Below are positions 1 through 5,467 of a stretch of 8,329 bases of DNA, piece by piece. Position 1 is the stretch's first letter. Each line of letters begins with the position of its first letter. The stretch comes from Syntrophaceae bacterium UBA1163 (GTDB lineage: Bacteria; Desulfobacterota; BSN033; UBA1163). The DNA lies in NCBI GenBank assembly GCA_002311635.1, contig DBZJ01000173.1, positions 1 through 8,329 of the forward strand. Reading direction: 5' to 3'. A program made the position numbers and the translations under genes. Below the pieces are notes generated by a model that saw only the letters and a program-made list of their open reading frames with translations, was not told the DNA's origin and searched no databases.

Positions 1-356
1 GTTTTCTGGCATAGCTTATAAACCTTTCTCCCTTGATCGAGGAGTTTTTTCACTGCCTGGGGAGAAATGCGGGAAATTTCGGGCGTTTCAGGGGATACCT
101 TTTCAACTCCTTCAACTGGAGTGAATCCTTTCAGAGTACCAACTTGGGTGAATCGTTCAAAAACTTCTGTCCCGTGGGGGGCTGCAGACATCTCCTGGGT
201 GAGGTCCTTGCCGGCAAGATGGCTGCCCATGTGCTCGCCGTCGACCCAGAGTGAGCTTTGAGAGATATCGTAGACCTTTCCCTGATAAGACGTGCAAACA
301 GACGTCCCCTTTTTCCCGTTGAAAGATTCTAATTCTTTCAAGGTAAACTCTTTCAT
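1..356 (-). CDS. Cytochrome b5-like heme-binding domain protein (3' end outside window)
   Basis: This frame stays open from an ATG at 354-356 to the window edge (118 complete codons) and lacks its stop only because the window ends. The start has a good ribosome binding site (GGAG about 7 bases upstream on the minus strand). Residues 1-80 match the short bacterial cytochrome b5-like heme/steroid-binding domain: an N-terminal MKEFTLKELESFNGKKG segment, GKVYDIS (26-32), SLWVDGEHMGSH (35-46), AGKDLT (48-53) and APHGTEVFER (59-68). H42/H46 and H61 are the candidate heme ligands. Members bind heme and act in electron transfer. I see no signal peptide or membrane segment in the visible part, so a soluble protein is likely. 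Residues 90-118 form a charged extension of unknown role that continues past the edge. It lies 120 bases downstream of the small Cys-rich gene on the same strand and could be co-transcribed with it. The family call is firm; the physiological role is unknown. Confidence 0.85.
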   Translation of the reverse strand, partial: MKEFTLKELESFNGKKGTSVCTSYQGKVYDISQSSLWVDGEHMGSHLAGKDLTQEMSAAPHGTEVFERFTQVGTLKGFTPVEGVEKVSPETPEISRISPQAVKKLLDQGRKVYKLCQK

Positions 357-386
357 AAGCCTACTCCTTTTTTTGATTATTTGCCC

Positions 387-406
387 CTCTCCCCGCGCTT
401 GGAGAG
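387..406. repeat. Short hairpin between two minus-strand genes
   Basis: CTCTCC at 387-392 is the exact reverse complement of GGAGAG at 401-406, with an 8-base loop. It lies in the 120-base leader between the Cys-rich gene and the cytochrome b5-like gene. On the minus strand it is followed by an A-rich stretch rather than a T run, so it is not a classical terminator. It may be a leader structure or a worn REP-like element. A second G-rich/C-rich stretch (GAGGGGGAGCAGAGGG, about 439-454) lies beside it. Confidence 0.3.
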
Positions 407-476
407 ATAAATCAGGAGCCGGTGAAATTACTTCCTTTTTGAGGGGGAGCAGAGGGCGTACCTATAGCGGAGAAAA

Positions 477-647
477 TTATTTTTTCTTTTTGTCCATCTC
501 TTTCTTGAGATACTCATAAACATTCTTCTTTGCTTCCTCTACAGACTGGCCAGCCGCCTTGGCTGCCTCCTCAAAGGTTTTATTAATGATTAATTTTGGA
601 TTGCCCATGTCATTATCCGGCATGCCGCATCCACAGTTCATACACAT
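477..647 (-). CDS. Small Cys-rich hypothetical protein (56 aa)
   Basis: The frame runs from ATG (645-647) to TAA (477-479). A strong GGGAGG ribosome binding site lies 7-8 bases upstream of the first ATG, which favours that start over the second Met two codons later. The N-terminus MCMNCGCGMPDND carries three Cys in CxxCxC spacing, suited to metal binding. The middle is an Ala/Glu/Lys-rich helix (about residues 23-50), and the protein ends in a basic KKKK tail. I recall similar MC(x)NCGCG small proteins in anaerobic bacteria and archaea but know no assigned function. It is the first gene of a possible two-gene minus-strand unit with the cytochrome b5-like gene. An imperfect inverted repeat lies 37 bases upstream of the start and could be its control site. 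A metal or redox role is a guess from the Cys cluster alone. Confidence 0.75.
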   Translation of the reverse strand: MCMNCGCGMPDNDMGNPKLIINKTFEEAAKAAGQSVEEAKKNVYEYLKKEMDKKKK

Positions 648-1026
648 GTCTCACACCTCCCTTCTCATTTAGTAATCCATAAAGTTAAACCAAAAAATAA
701 TGGTAAGGGTTATTTTCCTTTAACACCTACCCCCTCTGATTCATCCAACCCACCGGGTGAGTTCCCATTATCTTTAGTAAAAGTCGATTTCCTTCTCGGT
801 ATTAAATTTCAGCTTACTAGAAGACTGCTGGAGAACAAATAGGGTGAATCATGTATTTTTGAAAAAAAAGGATTGTATCTGCTGTAAAATGGAATAAAAT
901 AAGATAAATTGGTGTCAGATTCTCCCTTACTCTTTCAAACAATTAAGATGAATTAGATTGACAATGGATTGAATTTCAAAAGCCGAGCATTCGTCTTCAC
1001 AGGAGAAGCTCCGACTGACGATCGAG
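648..1026. other. AT-rich intergenic region, no gene seen
   Basis: This 379-base stretch separates the minus-strand Cys-rich gene from the plus-strand kinase remnant. All frames are broken by stops and no known coding fragment is recognisable. It contains the inverted repeat at 684-724. It also has a perfect TTGACA hexamer at 958-963 but no matching -10 element at a suitable distance. I see no tRNA-like or riboswitch-like structure. Confidence 0.6.
684..724. promoter_or_regulatory. Imperfect inverted repeat, possible operator for the Cys-rich gene
   Basis: The outer arms GTTAAA (684-689) and TTTAAC (719-724) are exact reverse complements, as are the inner arms AAAATAA (694-700) and TTATTTT (710-716). 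They are separated by a small internal loop (4 bases on one side, 2 on the other) around a 9-base loop TGGTAAGGG. The element sits 37 bases upstream of the minus-strand start at 647, where a promoter/operator would be expected. It could be a protein-binding dyad or an AT-rich hairpin. The arms are easy to see; the function is inference. Confidence 0.4.
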
Positions 1027-1713
1027 ATGAGACTCTTGGAGAACGGATCTAAAACGAGGCTCGAGTTGATCCTTGAATTGGAAAGACTTCGGAGAAACCT
1101 TAAAAAGATGCAAGGCGATTTGCAAAAAACCTACAATGAGATGGAAGCAAAAATTGCGGAGAGGACCGCGGAACTAACAAGAACCAATGAAGAATTGAAG
1201 GTTGGAATTGCTGAGCGTCAACGGGCCGAAGAAGCCTTGCGGATACGCGCCCATGAACTTGATGAACGCGTTAAGGAACTGAAATGTCTTTATTCGATTT
1301 GCAACTTCTTTGAAAAAGAGTAAACAGAAGAAAGGATTTTCGAGGAGATTGTTCTGGTTATTCCTTCTGGCTGGCAATATCCGGAGGTAGCTTGTGCACG
1401 AATCATCATAGGTGATAAGGAATACGTGACCAACAACTTCAAAGAGACCTCGTGGAAGCAGTCGAGAGACATAGCTCTTCGCGGCGAAAGAATTGGGATT
1501 GTGGAAGTGTGCTACTTAGAAGAAAAACCAGTTACGGATGAAGGGCCTTTTTTGAAGGAAGAAAGAGAGCTTCTCAATGCCATTGCCAAGGAGCTTGAGG
1601 AAATCTTTGAGCGGAAACGGACAGAACAGAAAGCTCAGGCTGAACATTCCTTTCGCGAGGCAATGGAAGACTCGGTAGCGCTCGCCATAAAAAAGGGGAT
1701 AGTTACAAAGTAA
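1027..1713 (+). pseudogene. Sensor histidine kinase N-terminal fragment, broken by an in-frame TAA
   Basis: Two open stretches lie in the same frame (1027-1323 and 1324-1713), interrupted by a single TAA at 1321-1323. The first 75 residues form a coiled coil with the IAERTAELTRTNEELK and IAERQRAEEALR repeats typical of the linkers of multi-domain PAS histidine kinases. The sequence continues through HELDERVKELKCLYSI and FFEKE, then the stop, then a conserved sensory region (IPSGWQYPEVACARI, NFKETSWKQS, IGIVEVCYLEEKP, GPFLKEERELLNAIA) and another coiled coil ending in ERKRTEQ. The following PAS start (FREAMEDSVAL) decays within about ten codons. No histidine-phosphotransfer or ATPase domain is present. 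The family was expected to signal redox or small-molecule cues, but this copy should be inactive. The codon is TAA, so selenocysteine or pyrrolysine recoding does not explain it. No good ribosome binding site precedes the ATG at 1027. Confidence 0.75.
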
Positions 1714-1807
1714 AGGTCCAGAAAACAAATGCAAGTGCAAATCGGTTTTAGGAAATTGCTGAGAAATGAATGAGCTTGAGGTTGAGCATTAGATTGCCTG
1801 ACGCAAA

Positions 1808-2082
1808 TTAAGAACAGAACCCAAACACGGCGTTCATATAATTTTTTACGGCCCCGTAATGGCCAGCAAGAAGACCGAAGAGCTTATCCCCTGCCTCTTT
1901 GCCGTAATACGGGACTACTGAATTGCCGATCTCCTTTGCATTCTGGACGACCTGGTCCTCTGCAACCTTCGCCGCTTCTTCGTCTCCGTATTTTGTAGTT
2001 AACGCCACATTTCTTACCCAAAAATGTGACCTATCCATAAGTCACGGAGGGCAAGCCTCAAGTCAACTGTTTTTGGTGTTAA
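1808..2082 (-). pseudogene. Truncated, frameshifted secreted-type hypothetical protein
   Basis: The main piece (1808-2038) reads HFWVRNVALTTKYGDEEAAK, later VVPYYGKEAGDKLFGLLAGH and YGAVKNYMNA. Just upstream, in another frame, lies PKTVDLRLALRDLWIGH (to about 2026). Joined, these give the start of a bacterial family with an ALRDLW-x-x-H-x-FWxRN core and a PYYG-EAG motif. I know it only as a hypothetical exported protein of roughly 170 residues, with a signal peptide in front. Here the signal peptide is missing, one base is gained or lost near the T run at 2019-2026, and the C-terminal half is absent because TAA follows FGFCS. The apparent ATG at 2036-2038 is therefore probably not a native start. 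The family assignment is from memory of the motif pattern; no biochemical function is known to me. Confidence 0.6.
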
Positions 2083-2338
2083 TTTGTTTGGCCTTCAATC
2101 TTTCGGTCGTCTTTTTCAAAAAGGGGACATATTTCGCCGTTTCCTGTTCTCGACCGAACGGAATCCTTTCGACGACAATTTCTTCTCTTCCATTCCCTAT
2201 ACTCCACTGAGCCGCATTTTTTTCCTGAAATAGCTGCAGTTCAATTCCTTTTTGCCACCATATATCCTGGTATATTCGCTCACACCGGGGGATAGCTTCT
2301 TTTTGTGCATGTGGGTGAGCATTCTTGAAATACACCAT
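2063..2338 (-). CDS. Unrecognised hypothetical protein (91 aa)
   Basis: I do not recognise this protein. It is hydrophilic and mixed-charge, with QDIWWQKGIELQLFQEK in the middle and EEIVVERIPFGREQETAKYV before a Lys-rich end. The composition looks like real coding sequence rather than a chance frame. The ATG at 2336-2338 lacks a visible ribosome binding site. The frame is open upstream for ten more codons, to a TAA near 2370, with no better start. An ATG at 2383-2385 in a different frame does have AGAGG about 9 bases upstream, so a frameshift near the 5' end is possible. Its 3' end overlaps by about 20 bases the open frame of the preceding relic on the same strand. It may be a fragment of a longer gene that lost its start. 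Confidence 0.4.
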   Translation of the reverse strand: MVYFKNAHPHAQKEAIPRCERIYQDIWWQKGIELQLFQEKNAAQWSIGNGREEIVVERIPFGREQETAKYVPFLKKTTERLKAKQINTKNS

Positions 2339-2429
2339 CGCTGATCCAAAAATACCGGGTTTACCTTATTTACTCTCCGGTCCATTTTAAATACCTCTAG
2401 ATTTAAAACACCGATTGCAAGGAGGGACT

Positions 2430-2952
2430 ATGACAAAGAAGAACTTAGAAACCCTTGAGGCAGCTCTCAAATTTGAGGAAGATGAAAGGGTATTTTTCTT
2501 AGCTGTCTCTGAAAAGACAAAGGAGATGTTTGGGAAATCGACCTTTCTGAGTCTGGCTGATGCGGAGCCGGACCATATTGAGAGAATAAAGAAAGATATA
2601 TGAATCTCTGAGTAAAAGAGGAGAGTGGCCTGATACCCCCTCTCTCTTTTGCCCCCGGTGTTCTGTGGAAGAGCTTTTTGAAGAAGCGATGTCCGGAATT
2701 GACCAAAACGTCAAACCGACAACTGGTGAATTTGAAGCATTGAAGCTGGGGATACAGTTCGAAGAAAAGGGTGTAAAGCTTTATACAGACATGAGCAATG
2801 AGGCTTCTCATCCCCTTGAGAAAAAATTTTACACTCAGTTGGCTAATGAAGAGAGAGGTCATATGCACCTTTTGAAGGATGTAGAGGCATATTATGATGA
2901 TCCGGTCCATTGGTTTTCATCAAAAGAAAGATCTCACTGGGATGGTCAATAG
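2430..2952 (+). pseudogene. Rubrerythrin-like ferritin-family protein with one frameshift
   Basis: The first piece starts at ATG 2430, four bases after AGGAGG (2420-2425), and stops at TGA 2601-2603. The second piece, in the +1 frame, runs on to TAG 2950-2952. Joining them at about 2590-2600 (HIERIKK to IYESLSKRG) restores one protein of about 173 residues. It has the four carboxylate/histidine helix motifs of a diiron four-helix bundle: FEEDER and AEPDHIERI in the first half, FEEKGVKLY and EERGHMHLL in the second, with a YYDDPVHWF end. The ferritin-like/rubrerythrin family handles peroxide or iron. I see no C-terminal rubredoxin domain. One extra base, plausibly the G in AAAGATATATG, explains the break, so this is either a very young pseudogene or a sequence error. 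The next gene starts 24 bases downstream. Confidence 0.8.
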
Positions 2953-2976
2953 AATTCTTAAGGAGGTAGAGTCTAT

Positions 2977-3327
2977 ATGGAGAAAAACCCAAAAGGTACG
3001 TTTGTCAATCTCGTCAACTTTCCACCCATAAGGCTGGGGAAAGAGGCTGAATTCCTCGAATGATTCCGATGGTCCAATGAGCTTTATGCCAAACACAAGG
3101 GATTCATTTCCAGGACACTTCTCAAGCCTACTGAAGGAAGCCCGAATTACGCTGCTATAGTGGAGCATGACTCGAAGGAGACCTTTATGGCTATGCATTT
3201 GAGCAAGGACCGAGAGGAGGCCTTTAAACGGGTGGAACCCTTATTTGAAGGCAAGCCAACGCCACATTTTTATGAAGTGGTCATTTCTCACATGAAGTAC
3301 CAGAGGACGAAGATGCTAAACAAATAA
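2977..3327 (+). pseudogene. ABM-fold small protein interrupted by an in-frame TGA
   Basis: The frame starts at ATG 2977, ten bases after AGGAGG (2961-2966), and would encode 116 residues to TAA 3325-3327 but for TGA at codon 29 (3061-3063). Both sides of the stop belong to one protein: FVNLVNFPPIRLGKEAEFLE before it; FRWSNELYAKHKGFISR, NYAAIVEHDSKETFMAM and PTPHFYEV after it. This pattern resembles the antibiotic-biosynthesis-monooxygenase (ABM) / dimeric ferredoxin-like barrel family. I recall Trp at the stop position in relatives (EFLEWF), so a TGG-to-TGA change is the simplest reading. Other window genes end with TGA and use TGG for Trp, which argues against a changed code. The role is unknown. 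It lies between the rubrerythrin-like gene and porB on the same strand. Confidence 0.7.
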
Positions 3328-3379
3328 GAAACTGGAACAAGATGGCTGAAGAAGCAAATTAAGTCTATAGGGTGAGAGA

Positions 3380-4318
3380 ATGAGCGAGATGACTGAAAAC
3401 TTAGATGTTTTTACAGTCAGAACATTGACCCAAAAAGAATATTTTGCACCTGGTCATCGGGCATGTCAGGGATGCGCCGAGGCATTGGCTCTCCGTTTGG
3501 TCCTCAAAGCATTGGGGAGAAATGTAATCATTGTCGCTGCCACGGGATGTATGGAAATCGTTTCTTCCCCCTTTCCCTTTACCTCTTGGAGAGTCCCCTG
3601 GATCCATGTAGCATTTGAGAATACAGCGGCAGTTGCCTCAGGGATCGAAGCCGCATTAAAAGCCTTAATGAGGAAAGGCAGGCTTCCCTATAAAAAAATA
3701 ACGACCGTTGCATTCGCGGGAGATGGAGGGACGGCGGACATTGGACTTCAAGCCCTATCGGGAGCCCTTGAGAGGGGTCATGATTTCGTATACATCTGCA
3801 CAGACAATGAAGCCTATATGAATACAGGAATTCAGCGGTCCTCTACCACGCCGTTTGGCGCCTCAACCACGACTTCCCCGGCCGGAAAGGTGCAGATGGG
3901 CCAGATTACATGGAAGAAAAATATGCCAGCCATTGCGGCCGCTCATAATATCCCTTATGTTGCTACAGCTTGTCCCAGCTATCCTATAGATCTCGTCCGG
4001 AAGGTAAAGAAGGCTGCAGATATTGTAGGTCCTGCTTATGTCCATATCCTTTCGGTCTGCCCAACGGGATGGAGGTCCTTCCCAGAAAATTCGATTAAGT
4101 TGGGCCGGTTAGCCGTGGAATCCGGAATTTTCCCTCTCTATGAAATAGAGAGGGGTCAATATCGCTTGAGCATTAATTTCCCCAGATTAAAGCCCGTGAA
4201 AGAGTATTTTAGACTTCAAGGACGATTTCGCCATCTTACGGATAGCATGATTGAGGAGATTGAGAAACGGGTTCACCAGGAATATGAGCGGTTGAAAGAG
4301 AAAGCAAAACAAAAATGA
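3380..4318 (+). CDS. porB: Pyruvate/2-oxoacid:ferredoxin oxidoreductase beta subunit (TPP-binding)
   Basis: This 312-residue protein is the thiamine-diphosphate subunit of the 2-oxoacid:ferredoxin oxidoreductase family, which oxidatively decarboxylates pyruvate or a related 2-oxoacid to acyl-CoA and reduces ferredoxin in the cytoplasm. It has the N-terminal cluster Cys pair [11 protein letters not shown] (C29, C32), C57 in ATGCMEI and C227 in SVCPTGW, the usual four [4Fe-4S] ligands of PorB. The TPP/Mg motif is GDGGTADIG (114-122) with [12 protein letters not shown] (141-152) about 30 residues on. SPAGK and [19 protein letters not shown] follow as in the family. Length and ends match a complete PorB. 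The start at ATG 3380 has GGTGAGAG just upstream. The alpha, gamma and delta subunits are not in this window on either side, so it is an orphan locally. A HoxU-like iron-sulfur protein follows 109 bases downstream. Substrate choice cannot be read from the sequence. Confidence 0.9.
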   Translation: MSEMTENLDVFTVRTLTQKEYFAPGHRACQGCAEALALRLVLKALGRNVIIVAATGCMEIVSSPFPFTSWRVPWIHVAFENTAAVASGIEAALKALMRKGRLPYKKITTVAFAGDGGTADIGLQALSGALERGHDFVYICTDNEAYMNTGIQRSSTTPFGASTTTSPAGKVQMGQITWKKNMPAIAAAHNIPYVATACPSYPIDLVRKVKKAADIVGPAYVHILSVCPTGWRSFPENSIKLGRLAVESGIFPLYEIERGQYRLSINFPRLKPVKEYFRLQGRFRHLTDSMIEEIEKRVHQEYERLKEKAKQK

Positions 4319-4427
4319 AGAAACCGGAGAAAGTTTCCCCAAGAATTGACAGGAGAAAATAGAGTTTGATGTAGGTGTGTTTTAGGATTTGAGCCCATAG
4401 AAGTCCCAAAAGGGGATAGGAGGGTCT

Positions 4428-5141
4428 ATGATTTCATTTGTTATCGATGGTCAACCCGTAGAGGGAAAAGAAGGCGGAAATATCTTGGAAGCTGCCTTAG
4501 ATGCGGGGTTCGATATTCCGAATCTTTGCTACAACGAATCGGTGAAGCCCTACGGCGCCTGTCGCCTCTGTCTGGTTGAAATCATAAGGAAGGGAAAGAG
4601 AATGATGACGACTGCCTGCAACTATCCTGTCACGGAGGGAATCGAAGTGTTTACTCAAACGGAGAAGGTGCTACAGGCACGTCGGATGATGGTTGAACTC
4701 ATTCTGGCAATGTGTCCTGGTGATAAATTGATTCAGGACATGGCAAAGGGAATGGGGGTCCATGAGGTACGATTCAAGAAGGAAGAAAAAGATTGTATTC
4801 TCTGTGGCCTCTGTGCAAGAGTCTGTGATGAAGTAGTAGGGGCCCATGCGATCCAATTTTCCGACCGAGGAGACAAAAGGGAGATGGGGGCTCCGTTTGG
4901 CGAGGAAGCCATGGACTGTATTGCCTGCGGAGCCTGTGTAGTGGTTTGCCCAGTGGATGTAATCCGAATGGAAGAGAAGGAAGATGAAAGGACGATCATC
5001 CGATGGAAGCGAACTCTCAAGAAGAAAAAATGTAAAATATGTGGCAATTATTTCGCTCCATGGTTCCAGTTGGAGAAGTTTAGGGAGTACACTAAACTTC
5101 CGAAGGACTTTTTTGATACGTGCTATACTTGTCGGAAGTAA
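4428..5141 (+). CDS. HoxU/NuoG-like iron-sulfur protein (2Fe-2S plus two 4Fe-4S)
   Basis: This complete 237-residue electron-transfer protein has AGGAGG four bases before its ATG. Residues 1-75 form a plant-type 2Fe-2S ferredoxin domain with ligands C34, C45, C48 and C64. Residues 120-182 hold a bacterial dicluster ferredoxin domain: CILCGLCARVC (C123, C126, C129, C133) and CIACGACVVVC (C164, C167, C170, C174), each followed by a spaced Cys-Pro or Cys-Asp. The His/Cys-rich cluster region usual between these domains in NuoG and HoxU is absent: the segment MVELILAMCPGDKLIQDM has one Cys and no His. A C-terminal tail adds CKIC (202-205) and CYTC (232-235), a possible zinc or extra cluster site. 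Relatives pass electrons between NAD(P)H-diaphorase, hydrogenase or heterodisulfide-reductase modules and ferredoxin. Following porB on the same strand suggests it accepts electrons from or supplies them to an oxidoreductase, but no partner flavoprotein is visible. Confidence 0.85.
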   Translation: MISFVIDGQPVEGKEGGNILEAALDAGFDIPNLCYNESVKPYGACRLCLVEIIRKGKRMMTTACNYPVTEGIEVFTQTEKVLQARRMMVELILAMCPGDKLIQDMAKGMGVHEVRFKKEEKDCILCGLCARVCDEVVGAHAIQFSDRGDKREMGAPFGEEAMDCIACGACVVVCPVDVIRMEEKEDERTIIRWKRTLKKKKCKICGNYFAPWFQLEKFREYTKLPKDFFDTCYTCRK

Positions 5142-5165
5142 AATTCCTCATTATGAGAGAGATCA

Positions 5166-5405
5166 ATGTTCAAATCTTCCATTAGAGAACAGAGGGTAAC
5201 AGAAGCAATCAAAAAGAAGGCAGAAAAAGTTCGTAAGGAGATCGAATATCACAATCATCGGTGCTATGTCCTGAATCATCCAGAGGTTCGAGGAAAGGTG
5301 ATCATGCCGACCGAAAGTTTCAAAGCCCTCAACCACAAACGGGAGGAAATGGGGAACTTCCCTTTGTCAAGTCGGAACGTAGCTGACGGGTCGGTTCGAC
5401 CTTAA
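5166..5405 (+). pseudogene. ligA: NAD-dependent DNA ligase relic with internal deletion
   Basis: This 79-residue frame has two blocks of bacterial LigA in native order. Residues 15-41 (KKKAEKVRKEIEYHNHRCY, then VLNHPEV) match the N-terminal Ia domain that binds NAD, where relatives read YH-x-YRYYVLDxPEI. Residues 41-78 (VRGKVIMP, FKALNHKREEMG, SSRNVADGSVR) match the adenylation-domain stretch that relatives give as VRGEVFMP, FxxLNxxRxxxG, ANPRNAAAGSLRQLD. The roughly 130 residues that should lie between, including the KxDG catalytic lysine, are missing. The join falls at PEVR, a string that can be read as belonging to both blocks. Translation then stops after SVRP, so the rest of the roughly 670-residue enzyme (OB fold, zinc finger, HhH, BRCT) is gone. 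It cannot seal DNA. It begins 24 bases after the HoxU-like gene, with only a weak GAGAG upstream. It overlaps nothing and ends just before ndh. Confidence 0.75.
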
Positions 5406-5454
5406 TAATGGCACCATTACCAAGTCGGATCAACAAGTCCCAAAACTTTGGGGC

Positions 5455-5461
5455 AAGGGGG
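5455..5461 (+). promoter_or_regulatory. Ribosome binding site choosing the ndh start
   Basis: AAGGGGG lies six bases before the ATG at 5468. The earlier in-frame ATG at 5408 has only CTTAATA before it and would add a 20-residue leader without family similarity. This supports 5468 as the start of ndh. Confidence 0.55.
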
Positions 5462-5467
5462 AAAGGG

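Noticed and set aside
958..963. TTGACA as the -35 of a promoter for the kinase remnant
   Set aside because: No -10-like hexamer occurs 16-18 bases downstream (AGCCGA is there instead).
2467..2910. 147-codon minus-strand open frame
   Set aside because: It is antisense to the rubrerythrin-like gene, whose diiron motifs make the plus strand the coding one.
1321..3063. Alternative genetic code explaining the in-frame stops
   Set aside because: The interruptions are TAA in one gene and TGA in another, while intact genes in the window end normally with TAA or TGA.
3061..3110. TGA as a selenocysteine codon with a bacterial SECIS
   Set aside because: The bases after the TGA give only 4-5 bp pairings with poor loop placement, no selenocysteine genes are visible, and relatives are expected to carry Trp rather than Cys at the site.
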